Positions 9,007 through 16,986 of a DNA stretch of 64,000 nucleotides are shown here, one piece after another; positions within the stretch are counted from its first letter, which is position 1; each line of letters opens with the position of its first letter. Below the pieces are notes generated by a model, which saw nothing but the letters and a program-made list of their open reading frames with translations, did not search any database and was not told the DNA's origin. This DNA comes from Neolewinella lacunae. GTDB lineage: Bacteria > Bacteroidota > Bacteroidia > Chitinophagales > Saprospiraceae. A program made the translations under genes and the position numbers. Where the stretch lies: the NCBI RefSeq assembly GCF_014349155.1, contig NZ_JACSIT010000141.1, positions 122,919 through 186,918 of the forward strand, read 5' to 3'.

Positions 9007-9486
9007 TTAGTGCTCGTGCGTAGTGCCGTCTTCGTGGGTATGGGCGGCACCGGTCAGTTCGGCGGCGGCGGCGATGGCGGAGGTCATGGCCATTTCCACC
9101 TTGGCAATGTCGGCTGCTTCTTCCTTGATGTAGGTCATGATGGCATCGTTGTCCATCCCGACGCGCAGTTCGTCGAGGGGCTTTACGCCTTGCATCCAGT
9201 CCATCATCCCGGTGTTCGCATCCTCGAGTTGCTCGTAGGCAGCAGTGAGGAGGTCTTTGCGGTCTTCGGGGAGGTCTGCGGTGCTCAATGCCTCTTTAAG
9301 GGCCCGCTGGCTGGCGGTGATTTGCCCCATCAATGGCATTACGCGGTCGTGGGCTTCCATCATGGATTCGTAGGCTTGTTCCTGGGCAGCGTTGGTGGCG
9401 TCAAGAGCGGCTTGTTCAACGGCGGCGCTGTCGTTGCCGCAAGCGACGAACAGGGCAACGAAAAGGAGGAGAGAAAAGTAACGCAT
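9007..9486 (-). CDS. Small lipoprotein with His-rich tail, unknown function
   Basis: The 159-residue protein has a lipoprotein signal (MRYFSLLLFVALFVACGND, lipobox VAC at Cys-16). A mostly helical Ala/Glu-rich body follows (QAALDATNAAQEQAYESMMEAHDRVMPLMGQI), and it ends AAHTHEDGTTHEH. The histidine-rich tail could bind a metal, but nothing nearby supports a specific role. Similar small viral-A-type-inclusion-like lipoproteins are common in Bacteroidota. It is convergent with lptB and stands alone. Confidence 0.82.
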   Translation of the reverse strand: MRYFSLLLFVALFVACGNDSAAVEQAALDATNAAQEQAYESMMEAHDRVMPLMGQITASQRALKEALSTADLPEDRKDLLTAAYEQLEDANTGMMDWMQGVKPLDELRVGMDNDAIMTYIKEEAADIAKVEMAMTSAIAAAAELTGAAHTHEDGTTHEH

Positions 9487-9605
9487 GGTTGATGTATTGG
9501 TATTTGTTGGTAGTGAAAGCTAAAGCGACCGGCGGGGGCAAATGTTTAGCGCCTTTGCCGGTTTGGCGCAGCGCCGGCCCGGGTTGACCCAGCGGTTTGG
9601 GGCTG

Positions 9606-9613
9606 CAAAGTTA
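9606..9613 (-). promoter_or_regulatory. Putative promoter of the His-rich lipoprotein gene (-7 element)
   Basis: TAACTTTG on the minus strand (9613 to 9606) is a perfect TAnnTTTG, 120 nt upstream of the ATG at 9486. No clear -33 box is seen. Confidence 0.4.
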
Positions 9614-9711
9614 AGCACGACAGACAGACCGTTATTGTACCCGGCCATAGGCGATCAAACCAGTTCGGCCGTGCCCGCCACCGGACTTGCGTATCCATTG
9701 CCCAGCTGTCT

Positions 9712-11799
9712 TCAGCGCCACACGATGCGGTAGCTCAACACGGGAATCAGGCCCAGCTGGTAACGGGTGTTGGCTCGCATCAGGAAGGTATCGTAGTAGA
9801 CGTTACCCACGTTCTGGATACCCGCCGCGTTTTGGAGGTCGAGGGCCAGCGTGGTGGTGGTTTTGGTCCGGGTCTTGGTTTTGTAGAGCCGCAGGTCGGG
9901 GCGGAAGTAGGTGCCGGTAGAATTGACGAAGCCCAAGCGGTAATCCTGGGGCGCGAAGTAGCTGACGATGCCTTCTTGTGCTGGTGCAACGATGCTGCCG
10001 TAGCGTTCGCCGCCGTGGGCGATGAGGGCGAAGTTGAGTCCCAGCACCCGCGCGCGGTCCTTGCGGTCTTTGCCTTGCCACTCGCGGCCGGCCGTCAGTT
10101 TGGCCAGGAAGTCGGCGCTGAAGCGGTCTTTGCTCCAGTTTCCGTCGGTCTGCTCCGTTTCGGCCCGCAGTAGGGTGACGCTGCCCCGGTAGTACCAACC
10201 TTGGGTTTTACGCCCACCGCCTGCCTCCAGCTCCAGGCCGATGCGGCGGGTGTTGGCCCTGGCGGCGAAATCCAGGTTGGGGTCGGCTTCGAGGAGATTA
10301 TTGGCGCTGTAAAGAAAGCCGTCTAGTTCCGCCGCCAGGTCATCGGTCGTGGCTTGCCCGAACACTGCGAGGCGGAAGTCGATCGTTCCAATTTTGCTGC
10401 CGTAAGCCAGGTTAAGCCGGCTCGTCGCGATGGGGTCAAGCGGCTGCGGATTAGCCTCCTCCCTGCTCAGCAACGCCACGAGGGGGGCGGAGTGGATGAC
10501 CTCGGCCGCCAGGCTGAAGAGACCGCGGGAGGTGCGGAAGTCCAGGCGGTTGCGCACATCAAGGGCGGTACCTTCTACGTCTCCGGAAAAAAGCCCCACT
10601 CTGAGGCCACCTTCCAATGTCAGGCGATCGCCGGCCAGTTTATAGCCCAGCAGGGGGCTGAGGGCATTGACGGTGGCCGCTACGGTCCGCAAGGAGGTAC
10701 TACCGCCCAGCGTGTCGCGGAAAAAGTAAAGCGCCTGGCTGTTTTGGCCCAAAAACTCCGCGCCTGCTTTCACTTCCAGCCAGTCGTTCAGCGGCCGCAC
10801 GTACTGTAGATTGCCCGAGTACTGGCTCAAAGAGGCAGCCGAGGCGGCCAAAGCATCCGCAGGTCCGAGGGCCCTTTGTGATCGGTCTGGCTCCGTACTG
10901 GAATAAGCAAATCCCCCCGTCAGTTTTGCTGAACCCAAGGGAAGGCCCAGACTGAGGCCGTAGACGTTGACGTCGTTGCGGTAGGCGATTTCGTACAAAT
11001 CCTTTTGGCTTTCCGGGGCCGTCTCGGCCGGGTCGGGGCCCACAAAGTCGTTGCTGCTGTCGCCGTGGATGCCAAATACACTCAGTTCCCCGCCCGCCCA
11101 GGCGTGGTGCAGGTGGGCATTGACGTCGGAAAAGCGGATGGACTCCCCGCCGAAGTCGGCCCCCAATTCCGCCAGCAAGCCCGTGAAGCTGGTGCGGCCG
11201 TTGATGAGGTAACTCGTCTGCCCCGACTTCCCGATCGGCCCTTCCGCCGTCAGGTCAAAACCGATGAGGCCCGCCTGGGCCTGGTACTTGCGGCGGCTTT
11301 TGCTGCCGGGGCGAAGTTGCAGGTCGAAAGTACCTCCCCCCGCGAAGCCATACTCCACGGGCAGGCTGCCGGCCAGGAAGCCGGAGTTATCGAGCACCTG
11401 GGCCGAGATGGCGTTCACGCCGCCGCCGTTCAGGGTGGGGAAGTCGTAAAATGTCCCGGCGTTGGCCGTATGGTTGGGGTTGGCAATGGCCAGCCCGTTG
11501 AGCCGCCAGAGGTTGGCGTTGGGGCTGTTGCCGCGCACGCTCAGGTGGTTGGCCTGGTCATTGGTTTGCACTACGCCGGGCAGCAGGGCCACGAGGCGGG
11601 CGGGATCGTAAAACGTTCCGGGCAGGCGGTACACCTCCTCAATCGTAAAGCGCTGGGCCAGCGGATCGGTGGGCTTATAACTGGCGCGCACTTCCGCCCC
11701 GGGCAGCTCGTACACCCCACCGAAGCTGAGGCTATCCTGGCCCGGCAGCTGGCCGCCGAGCAGTGCCACGAAGACAATAAGGGAAAGAATGTTTTTCAT
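9712..11799 (-). CDS. TonB-dependent receptor (outer membrane)
   Basis: A 695-residue outer-membrane protein with signal peptide MKNILSLIVFVALLGGQLPGQ. The plug-like region includes FYDPARLVALLPGVVQTNDQANHLSVRGNSPNANLWRLNG (an RGNSP motif and the LNG turn of TonB plugs). The rest is a barrel of alternating aromatic and charged strands ending in an aromatic strand, YQLGLIPVLSYRIVWR. There is no carboxypeptidase-like N-terminal domain and no SusD-like partner, so the substrate cannot be named. ATG 11799 precedes the signal peptide; the open frame extends to 11856 through a copy of the dispersed repeat and is probably leader. Confidence 0.85.
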   Translation of the reverse strand: MKNILSLIVFVALLGGQLPGQDSLSFGGVYELPGAEVRASYKPTDPLAQRFTIEEVYRLPGTFYDPARLVALLPGVVQTNDQANHLSVRGNSPNANLWRLNGLAIANPNHTANAGTFYDFPTLNGGGVNAISAQVLDNSGFLAGSLPVEYGFAGGGTFDLQLRPGSKSRRKYQAQAGLIGFDLTAEGPIGKSGQTSYLINGRTSFTGLLAELGADFGGESIRFSDVNAHLHHAWAGGELSVFGIHGDSSNDFVGPDPAETAPESQKDLYEIAYRNDVNVYGLSLGLPLGSAKLTGGFAYSSTEPDRSQRALGPADALAASAASLSQYSGNLQYVRPLNDWLEVKAGAEFLGQNSQALYFFRDTLGGSTSLRTVAATVNALSPLLGYKLAGDRLTLEGGLRVGLFSGDVEGTALDVRNRLDFRTSRGLFSLAAEVIHSAPLVALLSREEANPQPLDPIATSRLNLAYGSKIGTIDFRLAVFGQATTDDLAAELDGFLYSANNLLEADPNLDFAARANTRRIGLELEAGGGRKTQGWYYRGSVTLLRAETEQTDGNWSKDRFSADFLAKLTAGREWQGKDRKDRARVLGLNFALIAHGGERYGSIVAPAQEGIVSYFAPQDYRLGFVNSTGTYFRPDLRLYKTKTRTKTTTTLALDLQNAAGIQNVGNVYYDTFLMRANTRYQLGLIPVLSYRIVWR

Positions 11800-11836
11800 G
11801 GCTGTAGCATTCAAGCGGGCCAACCAAAACAAACTT

Positions 11837-11854
11837 TTGCGCGGCCGCAGGTGC
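11837..11854 (-). repeat. Dispersed 18-bp repeat, upstream of TonB receptor gene
   Basis: On the minus strand GCACCTGCGGCCGCGCAA (16 of 18 matches to consensus). It lies in the presumed 5' leader and abuts a TACCTTTG -7 element. Confidence 0.85.
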
Positions 11855-11861
11855 AAAGGTA
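11854..11861 (-). promoter_or_regulatory. Putative promoter (-7 element) of the TonB receptor gene
   Basis: TACCTTTG on the minus strand, a TAnnTTTG match 55 nt upstream of ATG 11799; its last G is the first base of the dispersed repeat. No clear -33 box. Confidence 0.45.
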
Positions 11862-11961
11862 GAATTTACAACAGCATGGAAAGGGCGGAGGCAACTTTCT
11901 TCCATTTCCATGACATTCTCCTTGTGCCCTTCAACACCTAAAATCTTTTTCCGCAAAAGGC

Positions 11962-11993
11962 TTGCACGGTTCACAGGCCGTATTCTATCTTTG
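11962..11993 (+). promoter_or_regulatory. tRNA-Val promoter
   Basis: TTG at 11962-11964, 21-nt spacer, then TATCTTTG at 11986-11993. This is a full match to the Bacteroidota -33/-7 pattern, placed 16 nt before the tRNA. Confidence 0.75.
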
Positions 11994-12009
11994 CGGTCCC
12001 TTAATGGAA

Positions 12010-12087
12010 GGGCGGTTAGCTCAGTTGGTTTAGAGCACCTCGTTTACACCGAGGGGGTCGGGGGTTCGAGCCCCTCACTGCCCACCA
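12010..12087 (+). tRNA. tRNA-Val (anticodon TAC)
   Basis: A complete cloverleaf: acceptor GGGCGGT pairs with ACTGCCC, D-loop TTAGCTCAGTTGGTTTAGAGC, anticodon arm CCTCG-TTTACAC-CGAGG with anticodon TAC, T-arm GGGGGTTCGAGCCCC, discriminator A. CCA is encoded at 12085-12087. Confidence 0.96.
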
Positions 12088-12145
12088 TCCACCACGCCAA
12101 TTTCCGCAGCTGCGGGAGTTGGCGTTTTTGTTTTGGCCCGACCTC

Positions 12146-12282
12146 AAGGTATTGTCGCGGCTTCAGCCCGACCCCTAAGGTATTGTCGCGGCTTCAGCCC
12201 GACTTCTCCCCAGTTTTGGGCGTCAGCCCAACCACCCCACACCAAAACTCGCCCAAGGTATTATCGCAGCTTCAGCCCGACC
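12146..12282. repeat. Three direct repeats of about 28 bp downstream of tRNA-Val
   Basis: A unit containing TATTGTCGCGGCTTCAGCCC appears at 12146-12173 and 12177-12203, and a variant (TATTATCGCAGCTTCAGCCC) at 12255-12282. Partial GGCTTCAGCCC-like pieces lie between. The unit holds the small palindrome GGCTTCAGCC, so each copy could form a hairpin. The 291-bp gap 12088-12378 otherwise shows no gene. Confidence 0.85.
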
Positions 12283-12378
12283 CTAAACCCCAAGGCCCAA
12301 AAATTCAAAACCCAAGCAACGCCCCCCGCCCAAACCCCATCCCTTAAGCCAGCACGATTTCCCAACCAGCCCCTGCCC

Positions 12379-13854
12379 ATGGTCGGCCAATTCTTCCGCA
12401 ACGCCCTCTTTCAGGTCAGCCTCAACGTGCTGGTCAAAGGGGTTTACCTGTTCGGGGTGGAGCGTGTGGTGCAAAACACCTTGCCGGCGGGCGACTACGG
12501 CCTGTACTTCAGTCTCCTCGGCCTGGGCATGCTCTTTCAGGTAATTGCCGATTTTGGTCTCCAGCTCTACAACAGCCGCGAGCTGAGCGGGCACCGACAC
12601 TTACTGGGCAAGTATTTCCCCTATTTTCTGGGTACCAAGCTCTTGCTGGGCCTGGTATTTTTTGTCCTCCTCCTCGGCGCGGGCTGGTGGCTCGGTTACC
12701 GGGGTGCAGAGCTGACCTTGCTGGTGCTGGCCGGACTGGCGCAGTTCGCCAATAGCCTGGTGCTGTACCTCCGTTCCAACCTCGCCGGAATGGGCCGCTT
12801 TGCCCTCGATGGCTGGTTCAGTATTCTTGATAAGGTTTTGCTCATCGCCACCGTTGGCGGGCTGTTGTGGTTCGCTCCGGCGGAGCTGACGGTTCTGCGG
12901 TTCGCCGCCCTCCAATTCCTGAGTTGGGGGCTTACCGCGCTGCTCTTGTTCCTCGCACTCCGTCAGCGCCTGCCGCGTCGCCTGCCCCGTTTCCGCTGGC
13001 CCACCGTTTTGCTCCTGTTGCTGCGCGGTGGCCCCTTTGCCCTTTCCGTTTTTTTGGTGGTGGCCTATACCAAGCTTGACGGCGTAATGATCGAGCGATT
13101 GCTGCCCGACGGGGCTACGGCGGCCAGCCACTACGCGGCGGCCTACCGCCTGCTCGATGCGCTCAATATTTTCGGCTGGCTGCTGGCCGGCCTGCTGCTG
13201 CCCATGTACGCCCGCCTCTACGCGCGGGGCGAAAGCCTGTTGCCCTTGCTGCGCTTCAGTGTGCAATTGCTGCTGGCGGGCGGCTTGTGTGCCGCCATCC
13301 CCCTGGCCACCTACCGCCACGAAATCGTAGGCGCACTTTATCATTTTGCGGAGCCCCGCACGGGTCATATCCTGCTGTTTTTGGCGGGCAGTTTCGTGGC
13401 CCAGTGCCTGAATTATGCCTACGGTTCGCTGCTATCCGCCACGGGCTACATCGGGCAGATGAATGGCATTTTCACCCTCGGTATTGTCCTCAACCTGGCG
13501 GGCAATTGGTGGGCCATCCACCACTACGGGGCGCCGGGAGCAGCGGCGGTGACTTTCCTTACCCAGGCCTTCGTAGCCGCCCTGCAGGCCGTTTTGGCCC
13601 ATCGCTGGCTGGGGCTTCCGGGCACTGCGGTGGCCTGGTGGCGTCTCGCGCTGCTGCTGTCCGTGCTCCTGGTTGGGGCCGCAGTGCTGCGCTGGCCCGC
13701 AATGGCACCGGTGTGGTGGCTGGGCCTGCCCGTGCTGGCCATGCTGGGGGCGGCGGCCACCCTCTTGCTGGGCTTGGTAGACCTGCGGCGCTTGCGGGAA
13801 TTGGGCGCGGACGCAGGTGCCCGGGCCGTTGCAAAAAGCAGTGACGGTAAATGA
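12379..13854 (+). CDS. Polysaccharide/oligosaccharide flippase-like membrane protein
   Basis: A 491-residue protein with about 12-14 hydrophobic segments, of the polysaccharide transporter (Wzx-like, MATE-superfamily) type. The N-terminal amphipathic start MVGQFFRNALFQVSLNVLVKG and the following YLFGVERVVQNTLPAGDYGLYFSLLGLGML are typical. It probably moves a lipid-linked glycan or a related lipid across the inner membrane, but no glycosyltransferases are nearby. The frame is open upstream to 12133 only because it crosses the direct repeats; ATG 12379 begins the membrane protein. A repeat copy (13803-13820) encodes GADAGA in the hydrophilic tail at about residues 476-481. Confidence 0.85.
   Translation: MVGQFFRNALFQVSLNVLVKGVYLFGVERVVQNTLPAGDYGLYFSLLGLGMLFQVIADFGLQLYNSRELSGHRHLLGKYFPYFLGTKLLLGLVFFVLLLGAGWWLGYRGAELTLLVLAGLAQFANSLVLYLRSNLAGMGRFALDGWFSILDKVLLIATVGGLLWFAPAELTVLRFAALQFLSWGLTALLLFLALRQRLPRRLPRFRWPTVLLLLLRGGPFALSVFLVVAYTKLDGVMIERLLPDGATAASHYAAAYRLLDALNIFGWLLAGLLLPMYARLYARGESLLPLLRFSVQLLLAGGLCAAIPLATYRHEIVGALYHFAEPRTGHILLFLAGSFVAQCLNYAYGSLLSATGYIGQMNGIFTLGIVLNLAGNWWAIHHYGAPGAAAVTFLTQAFVAALQAVLAHRWLGLPGTAVAWWRLALLLSVLLVGAAVLRWPAMAPVWWLGLPVLAMLGAAATLLLGLVDLRRLRELGADAGARAVAKSSDGK
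13803..13820 (-). repeat. Dispersed 18-bp repeat, copy in the flippase C-terminus
   Basis: Minus-strand GCACCTGCGTCCGCGCCC; read from the plus strand it is translated as GADAGA close to the C-terminus. Confidence 0.88.
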
Positions 13855-13915
13855 TAATCTGCGGGAGAAGCCAGGCCACAAAAAACCAAATCCGCCCCCG
13901 TCCGTTCCTTAGCGC

Positions 13916-15013
13916 ATGTACGTCCAGCAACACTTCGGCAAGCAAGGCATTCTGCTCGTCAACCTCGGTACCCCCGATGCACCTACACCCCGTGCGGTCA
14001 ACCGCTACCTCGGGGAGTTTCTCACCGATCCCCGGGTGATCGATAACCTGCCCGGCCTCGCCCAGCAAGTCCTGGTGCGCGGCATCATCGCCCCCATCCG
14101 GTCCGGCATCGTCAATCCCTTCAAGCCCGGCGGTTCCACCAAATTATACCAGGAGCTGTGGACGGAAAACGGCAGCCCGCTGAAATACTACGGCGAAATA
14201 CTCACTGCTGCGGTCACCGAGCGGCTGGGCGATGAATACGTCGTCCGCCTGGCCATGCGCTACCAGCAACCCAGCATCGAATCGGCCGTGCGCGAACTCA
14301 TCGCCGAAGGCGTCAGCTCCATCACCGTTTTCCCGCTTTTTCCCCAGTACGCCAGTGCCACCACCGGTAGCGTCCACCAGGAAGTGATGCGGGTGCTGAG
14401 CAAAGAACAGACCATTCCCAACGTCCACCTCGTCAACAGCTACTACGAACACCCGCTACTCATCAAGGTTTTTGCCGATAATGCCCGTGATGTGGGCCCC
14501 CTGAGCCAGTGGGACCACATCATCTTCAGCTACCACGGCCTCCCCCAGCGCCAGTTGAAAAAAGCGGATAACTCCGGTTGCCACTGCTACAAGGTAGAAG
14601 GCTGCTGCAACCGCATCGGCCAGGTCAATCAGTTCTGCTACAGCGCCCAGTGCCACGCCACCACCCGCGCCATCGTTGCCGAACTCGGCTTACCCGAAGG
14701 CAGCTACACGACCTCTTTCCAAAGTCGACTGGGCTTCGACGACTGGGCCAAGCCCTACACGATCGATGTGCTCGAAGACCTGGCCAAGAACAAAGGGGCA
14801 AAAAAGCTGCTCTGCTTCTCCCCCGCCTTTGTGGCCGATTGCCTGGAGACCACCATCGAGATCGGAGTAGAATACCAAGAAGAGTTCGAAGCATGGGGCG
14901 GCGAACACATTCAACTCGTCCCATCTCTCAACGACGATCCCCGCTGGATCGACGCGGTGGTGGGCATGCTCACCGAACGGATGGGAGAAAAGGTGTTAAC
15001 GGAAGGGCAGTAA
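13916..15013 (+). CDS. hemH: Ferrochelatase
   Basis: Ferrochelatase (365 residues) inserts Fe2+ into protoporphyrin IX, the last step of heme b synthesis. It begins GILLVNLGTPDAPTPRAVNRYL, the family N-terminal signature. The metal-site histidine is in FSYHGLPQRQL and the glutamate in FVADCLETTIEIG. Four cysteines in CHCYKVEGCC and FCYSAQC may support a cluster or structural role, as in cysteine-rich bacterial homologues. It fits the strong heme demand of the cbb3 oxidase encoded at 31-39 kb, although it is separate from that operon. Confidence 0.96.
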   Translation: MYVQQHFGKQGILLVNLGTPDAPTPRAVNRYLGEFLTDPRVIDNLPGLAQQVLVRGIIAPIRSGIVNPFKPGGSTKLYQELWTENGSPLKYYGEILTAAVTERLGDEYVVRLAMRYQQPSIESAVRELIAEGVSSITVFPLFPQYASATTGSVHQEVMRVLSKEQTIPNVHLVNSYYEHPLLIKVFADNARDVGPLSQWDHIIFSYHGLPQRQLKKADNSGCHCYKVEGCCNRIGQVNQFCYSAQCHATTRAIVAELGLPEGSYTTSFQSRLGFDDWAKPYTIDVLEDLAKNKGAKKLLCFSPAFVADCLETTIEIGVEYQEEFEAWGGEHIQLVPSLNDDPRWIDAVVGMLTERMGEKVLTEGQ

Positions 15014-15115
15014 AGGGGAGGCGCTACGTATGACTTCCAGGCATTTCACCGACCACTGTTTCAAACTGTCGTCAAGGAGTAGCTGTAAGATGCTGCTCGC
15101 TAGCTAAGAGGGTGC

Positions 15116-16093
15116 TTAAGAGTTGGCAATTTGATTTTCTTCTTCCCAAAGCACCACCATCAAACGGGCAAAGTGTGGCAATCCCCTGGCGACCGTAGCC
15201 TTCACAACCGCTCCATTTTTAAAGCCGGCCAGCTGCGCTACTCGCTCGTAATCCATATTTTTTGCTTTCATCATGTGCCGGAATCGCGTTGCCCAGTCTT
15301 GCCGGATTTTCACGGCAATGATGGACTCAAAATGCCGCCAATGCCACTCTTGGATTTCACCGGCTTCATAACTCATCCGAACGAATTCACGCGTTACCTC
15401 CAACTCTGAAAATGAGGGGTTATTTTTCTTAATCCAATCCCGAGTACCCAGCACACCAAAGTTAAAGAAGCTAGCCGCTAAAGCAATTCGCTTACTGCCG
15501 GGGAAAGAAGAGTAAATTTTCACTTGCTGAGCTGCTGCTGCCTCCGTCACGTTTTCCATTTTCTCCCAGTATTCATGCGTGTTTATGTTTAGCCGAGCGA
15601 TCCAATCATTCAAATAGTTCCAATTGATGTCGGGTGCTTTTACCAAGTAATGAAGATCTCCCAGCTGCTTTTCACTTTTTGAAACGTCGTACCATTTAAG
15701 TTTGCCGATAATCAGGTCCTCGATTGCACAGAAGTAAACTTCTTTATCCAAAAACGCCTGCTTTTGTCGTCGTTGAAAAGCGGCCCAATTATAATCCGAA
15801 TCATTGTAAGCCATTATGTCAAACCGAATCCCAGTAGACCAATCCGTCAGGTTAAACATACCTACGGATGTAAAAAGCGACTCAAACATTTCCACTTGAT
15901 CAGCCCATTCGGGAAAGTGGCTAACGAAGTTTCTTATTCCAGAAGCGTAGATCTGAACTACTACGTCGATGTCATTTGTAGTCCTCGACCTGTTATGATA
16001 ACTGGTAGCGAAGCCACCAACAATCATATAGTCAAGACCTTCTTGCTCTAAAGCATCGACGATCTTTCCGAGGGCTTCTTTGATCGGGTCCAT
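15116..16093 (-). CDS. Nucleotidyltransferase-like protein with C-terminal helix-turn-helix-like region
   Basis: Residues about 1-150 resemble MNT/AbiEii-type nucleotidyltransferases: YMIVGGFATSYHN, then RTTNDIDVVVQI (the D-x-D metal pair) and IEDLIIGKLKWYDVSKSEKQLGDLHYL. A central segment (FPGSKRIALAASFFNFGVLGTRDWI) is a recognisable but unnamed helical region. The last 50 residues (KNMDYERVAQLAGFKNGAVVKATVARGLPHFARLMVVL) look like an XRE-type HTH. At 325 residues it may be a fused antitoxin/toxin-like or defence protein. GC content is clearly lower than in neighbours, suggesting transfer. Start chosen at ATG 16093, with an alternative at 16141. Confidence 0.75.
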   Translation of the reverse strand: MDPIKEALGKIVDALEQEGLDYMIVGGFATSYHNRSRTTNDIDVVVQIYASGIRNFVSHFPEWADQVEMFESLFTSVGMFNLTDWSTGIRFDIMAYNDSDYNWAAFQRRQKQAFLDKEVYFCAIEDLIIGKLKWYDVSKSEKQLGDLHYLVKAPDINWNYLNDWIARLNINTHEYWEKMENVTEAAAAQQVKIYSSFPGSKRIALAASFFNFGVLGTRDWIKKNNPSFSELEVTREFVRMSYEAGEIQEWHWRHFESIIAVKIRQDWATRFRHMMKAKNMDYERVAQLAGFKNGAVVKATVARGLPHFARLMVVLWEEENQIANS

Positions 16094-16325
16094 GCCCCAA
16101 AGATAACATATGTTAACCAACTTGGCGTATAAATTGCTCACCCTAACAAGTCATAGTGGGCAGAACCCGGAGCGTATAGGCTCTCATTGCATCAGGCTAG
16201 ACTGACAAATCCAAGTGAAGGGAAGTAAGTCCGCCCATCTGTTCCTGCCTTCCCTAAACCCTCGCCAGCGTGTCAAATTCCGGGCGGTCCACAGGCGCGG
16301 CAGTGGCCAGCCGGGTGGAGGCCCT

Positions 16326-16333
16326 TATCTTCG
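16326..16333 (+). promoter_or_regulatory. Putative bioD promoter (-7 element)
   Basis: TATCTTCG, one mismatch from TAnnTTTG, 23 nt before the bioD ATG, with a weak TGG 21 nt upstream. Confidence 0.35.
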
Positions 16334-16356
16334 CCGCCCAGTAGCTACCCAAGCCC

Positions 16357-16986
16357 ATGTTTTTCCTCTCCGGTATCCACACCGACGCGGGCAAGACCGT
16401 CACCGCCGCCTTCTTGCAAATGGCCCTCAACGCCGATTACTGGAAGCCCATCCAGGCGGGTGATCTGGCTTTTGGGGACACCGACCGGGTACGGGCCTGG
16501 ACGGGTGCGGCAGCCGAGCGTTTCCATCCCGTTCGCCACGCCCTCCGTACGCCCGCCAGCCCCCACTACGCCGCCCGCTTGGATGGGGTGGAAATTGCCC
16601 TGACGGATTTCACCCTGCCCGCCACCAACGGACGCTCCCTCATCGTGGAGGGCGCGGGGGGCCTACTCGTCCCTATCAACGAACGGGAGACGGTGGCCGA
16701 TCTGATCGTGCACTTCGGCTTGCCGGTGGTTTTGGCTTCGCGGCATTACCTCGGCAGCATCAACCACACTTTGCTCAGCATCGCCTACCTGCGGCAGCGG
16801 GGCATTCCCCTGGCGGGTCTGATCTACTCGGGCGGAGACAGCCCGGAGACCGTCCGGATCATCGGCGAGCAAACGGGGGTATGGCCCCTGGCGGAGCTGC
16901 CCGAGTGGCCAGAAATCAACCGGGCCAACCTTGCCGAGGCCGTAAAAACCTGGGGGGCCAGGGTGAGCAAAGCTTTGGTACCCTAA
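16357..16986 (+). CDS. bioD: Dethiobiotin synthetase
   Basis: BioD (209 residues) forms the ureido ring of dethiobiotin from diaminopelargonate, CO2 and ATP. The P-loop is GIHTDAGKTVTAA, close to the family GTDTxVGKT. The motifs YWKPIQAG, IVEGAGGLLVPINERETVADL and VVLASRHYLGSINHTLLS follow in the expected order. No other biotin gene is in the window. It is convergent with the large lipoprotein gene and their stop codons overlap by 4 bp (16983-16986). Confidence 0.93.
   Translation: MFFLSGIHTDAGKTVTAAFLQMALNADYWKPIQAGDLAFGDTDRVRAWTGAAAERFHPVRHALRTPASPHYAARLDGVEIALTDFTLPATNGRSLIVEGAGGLLVPINERETVADLIVHFGLPVVLASRHYLGSINHTLLSIAYLRQRGIPLAGLIYSGGDSPETVRIIGEQTGVWPLAELPEWPEINRANLAEAVKTWGARVSKALVP

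Noticed and set aside
12088-12378. Integrated element at the tRNA-Val 3' end
   Set aside because: No integrase gene and no second copy of the tRNA 3' end is visible; only short direct repeats are present.
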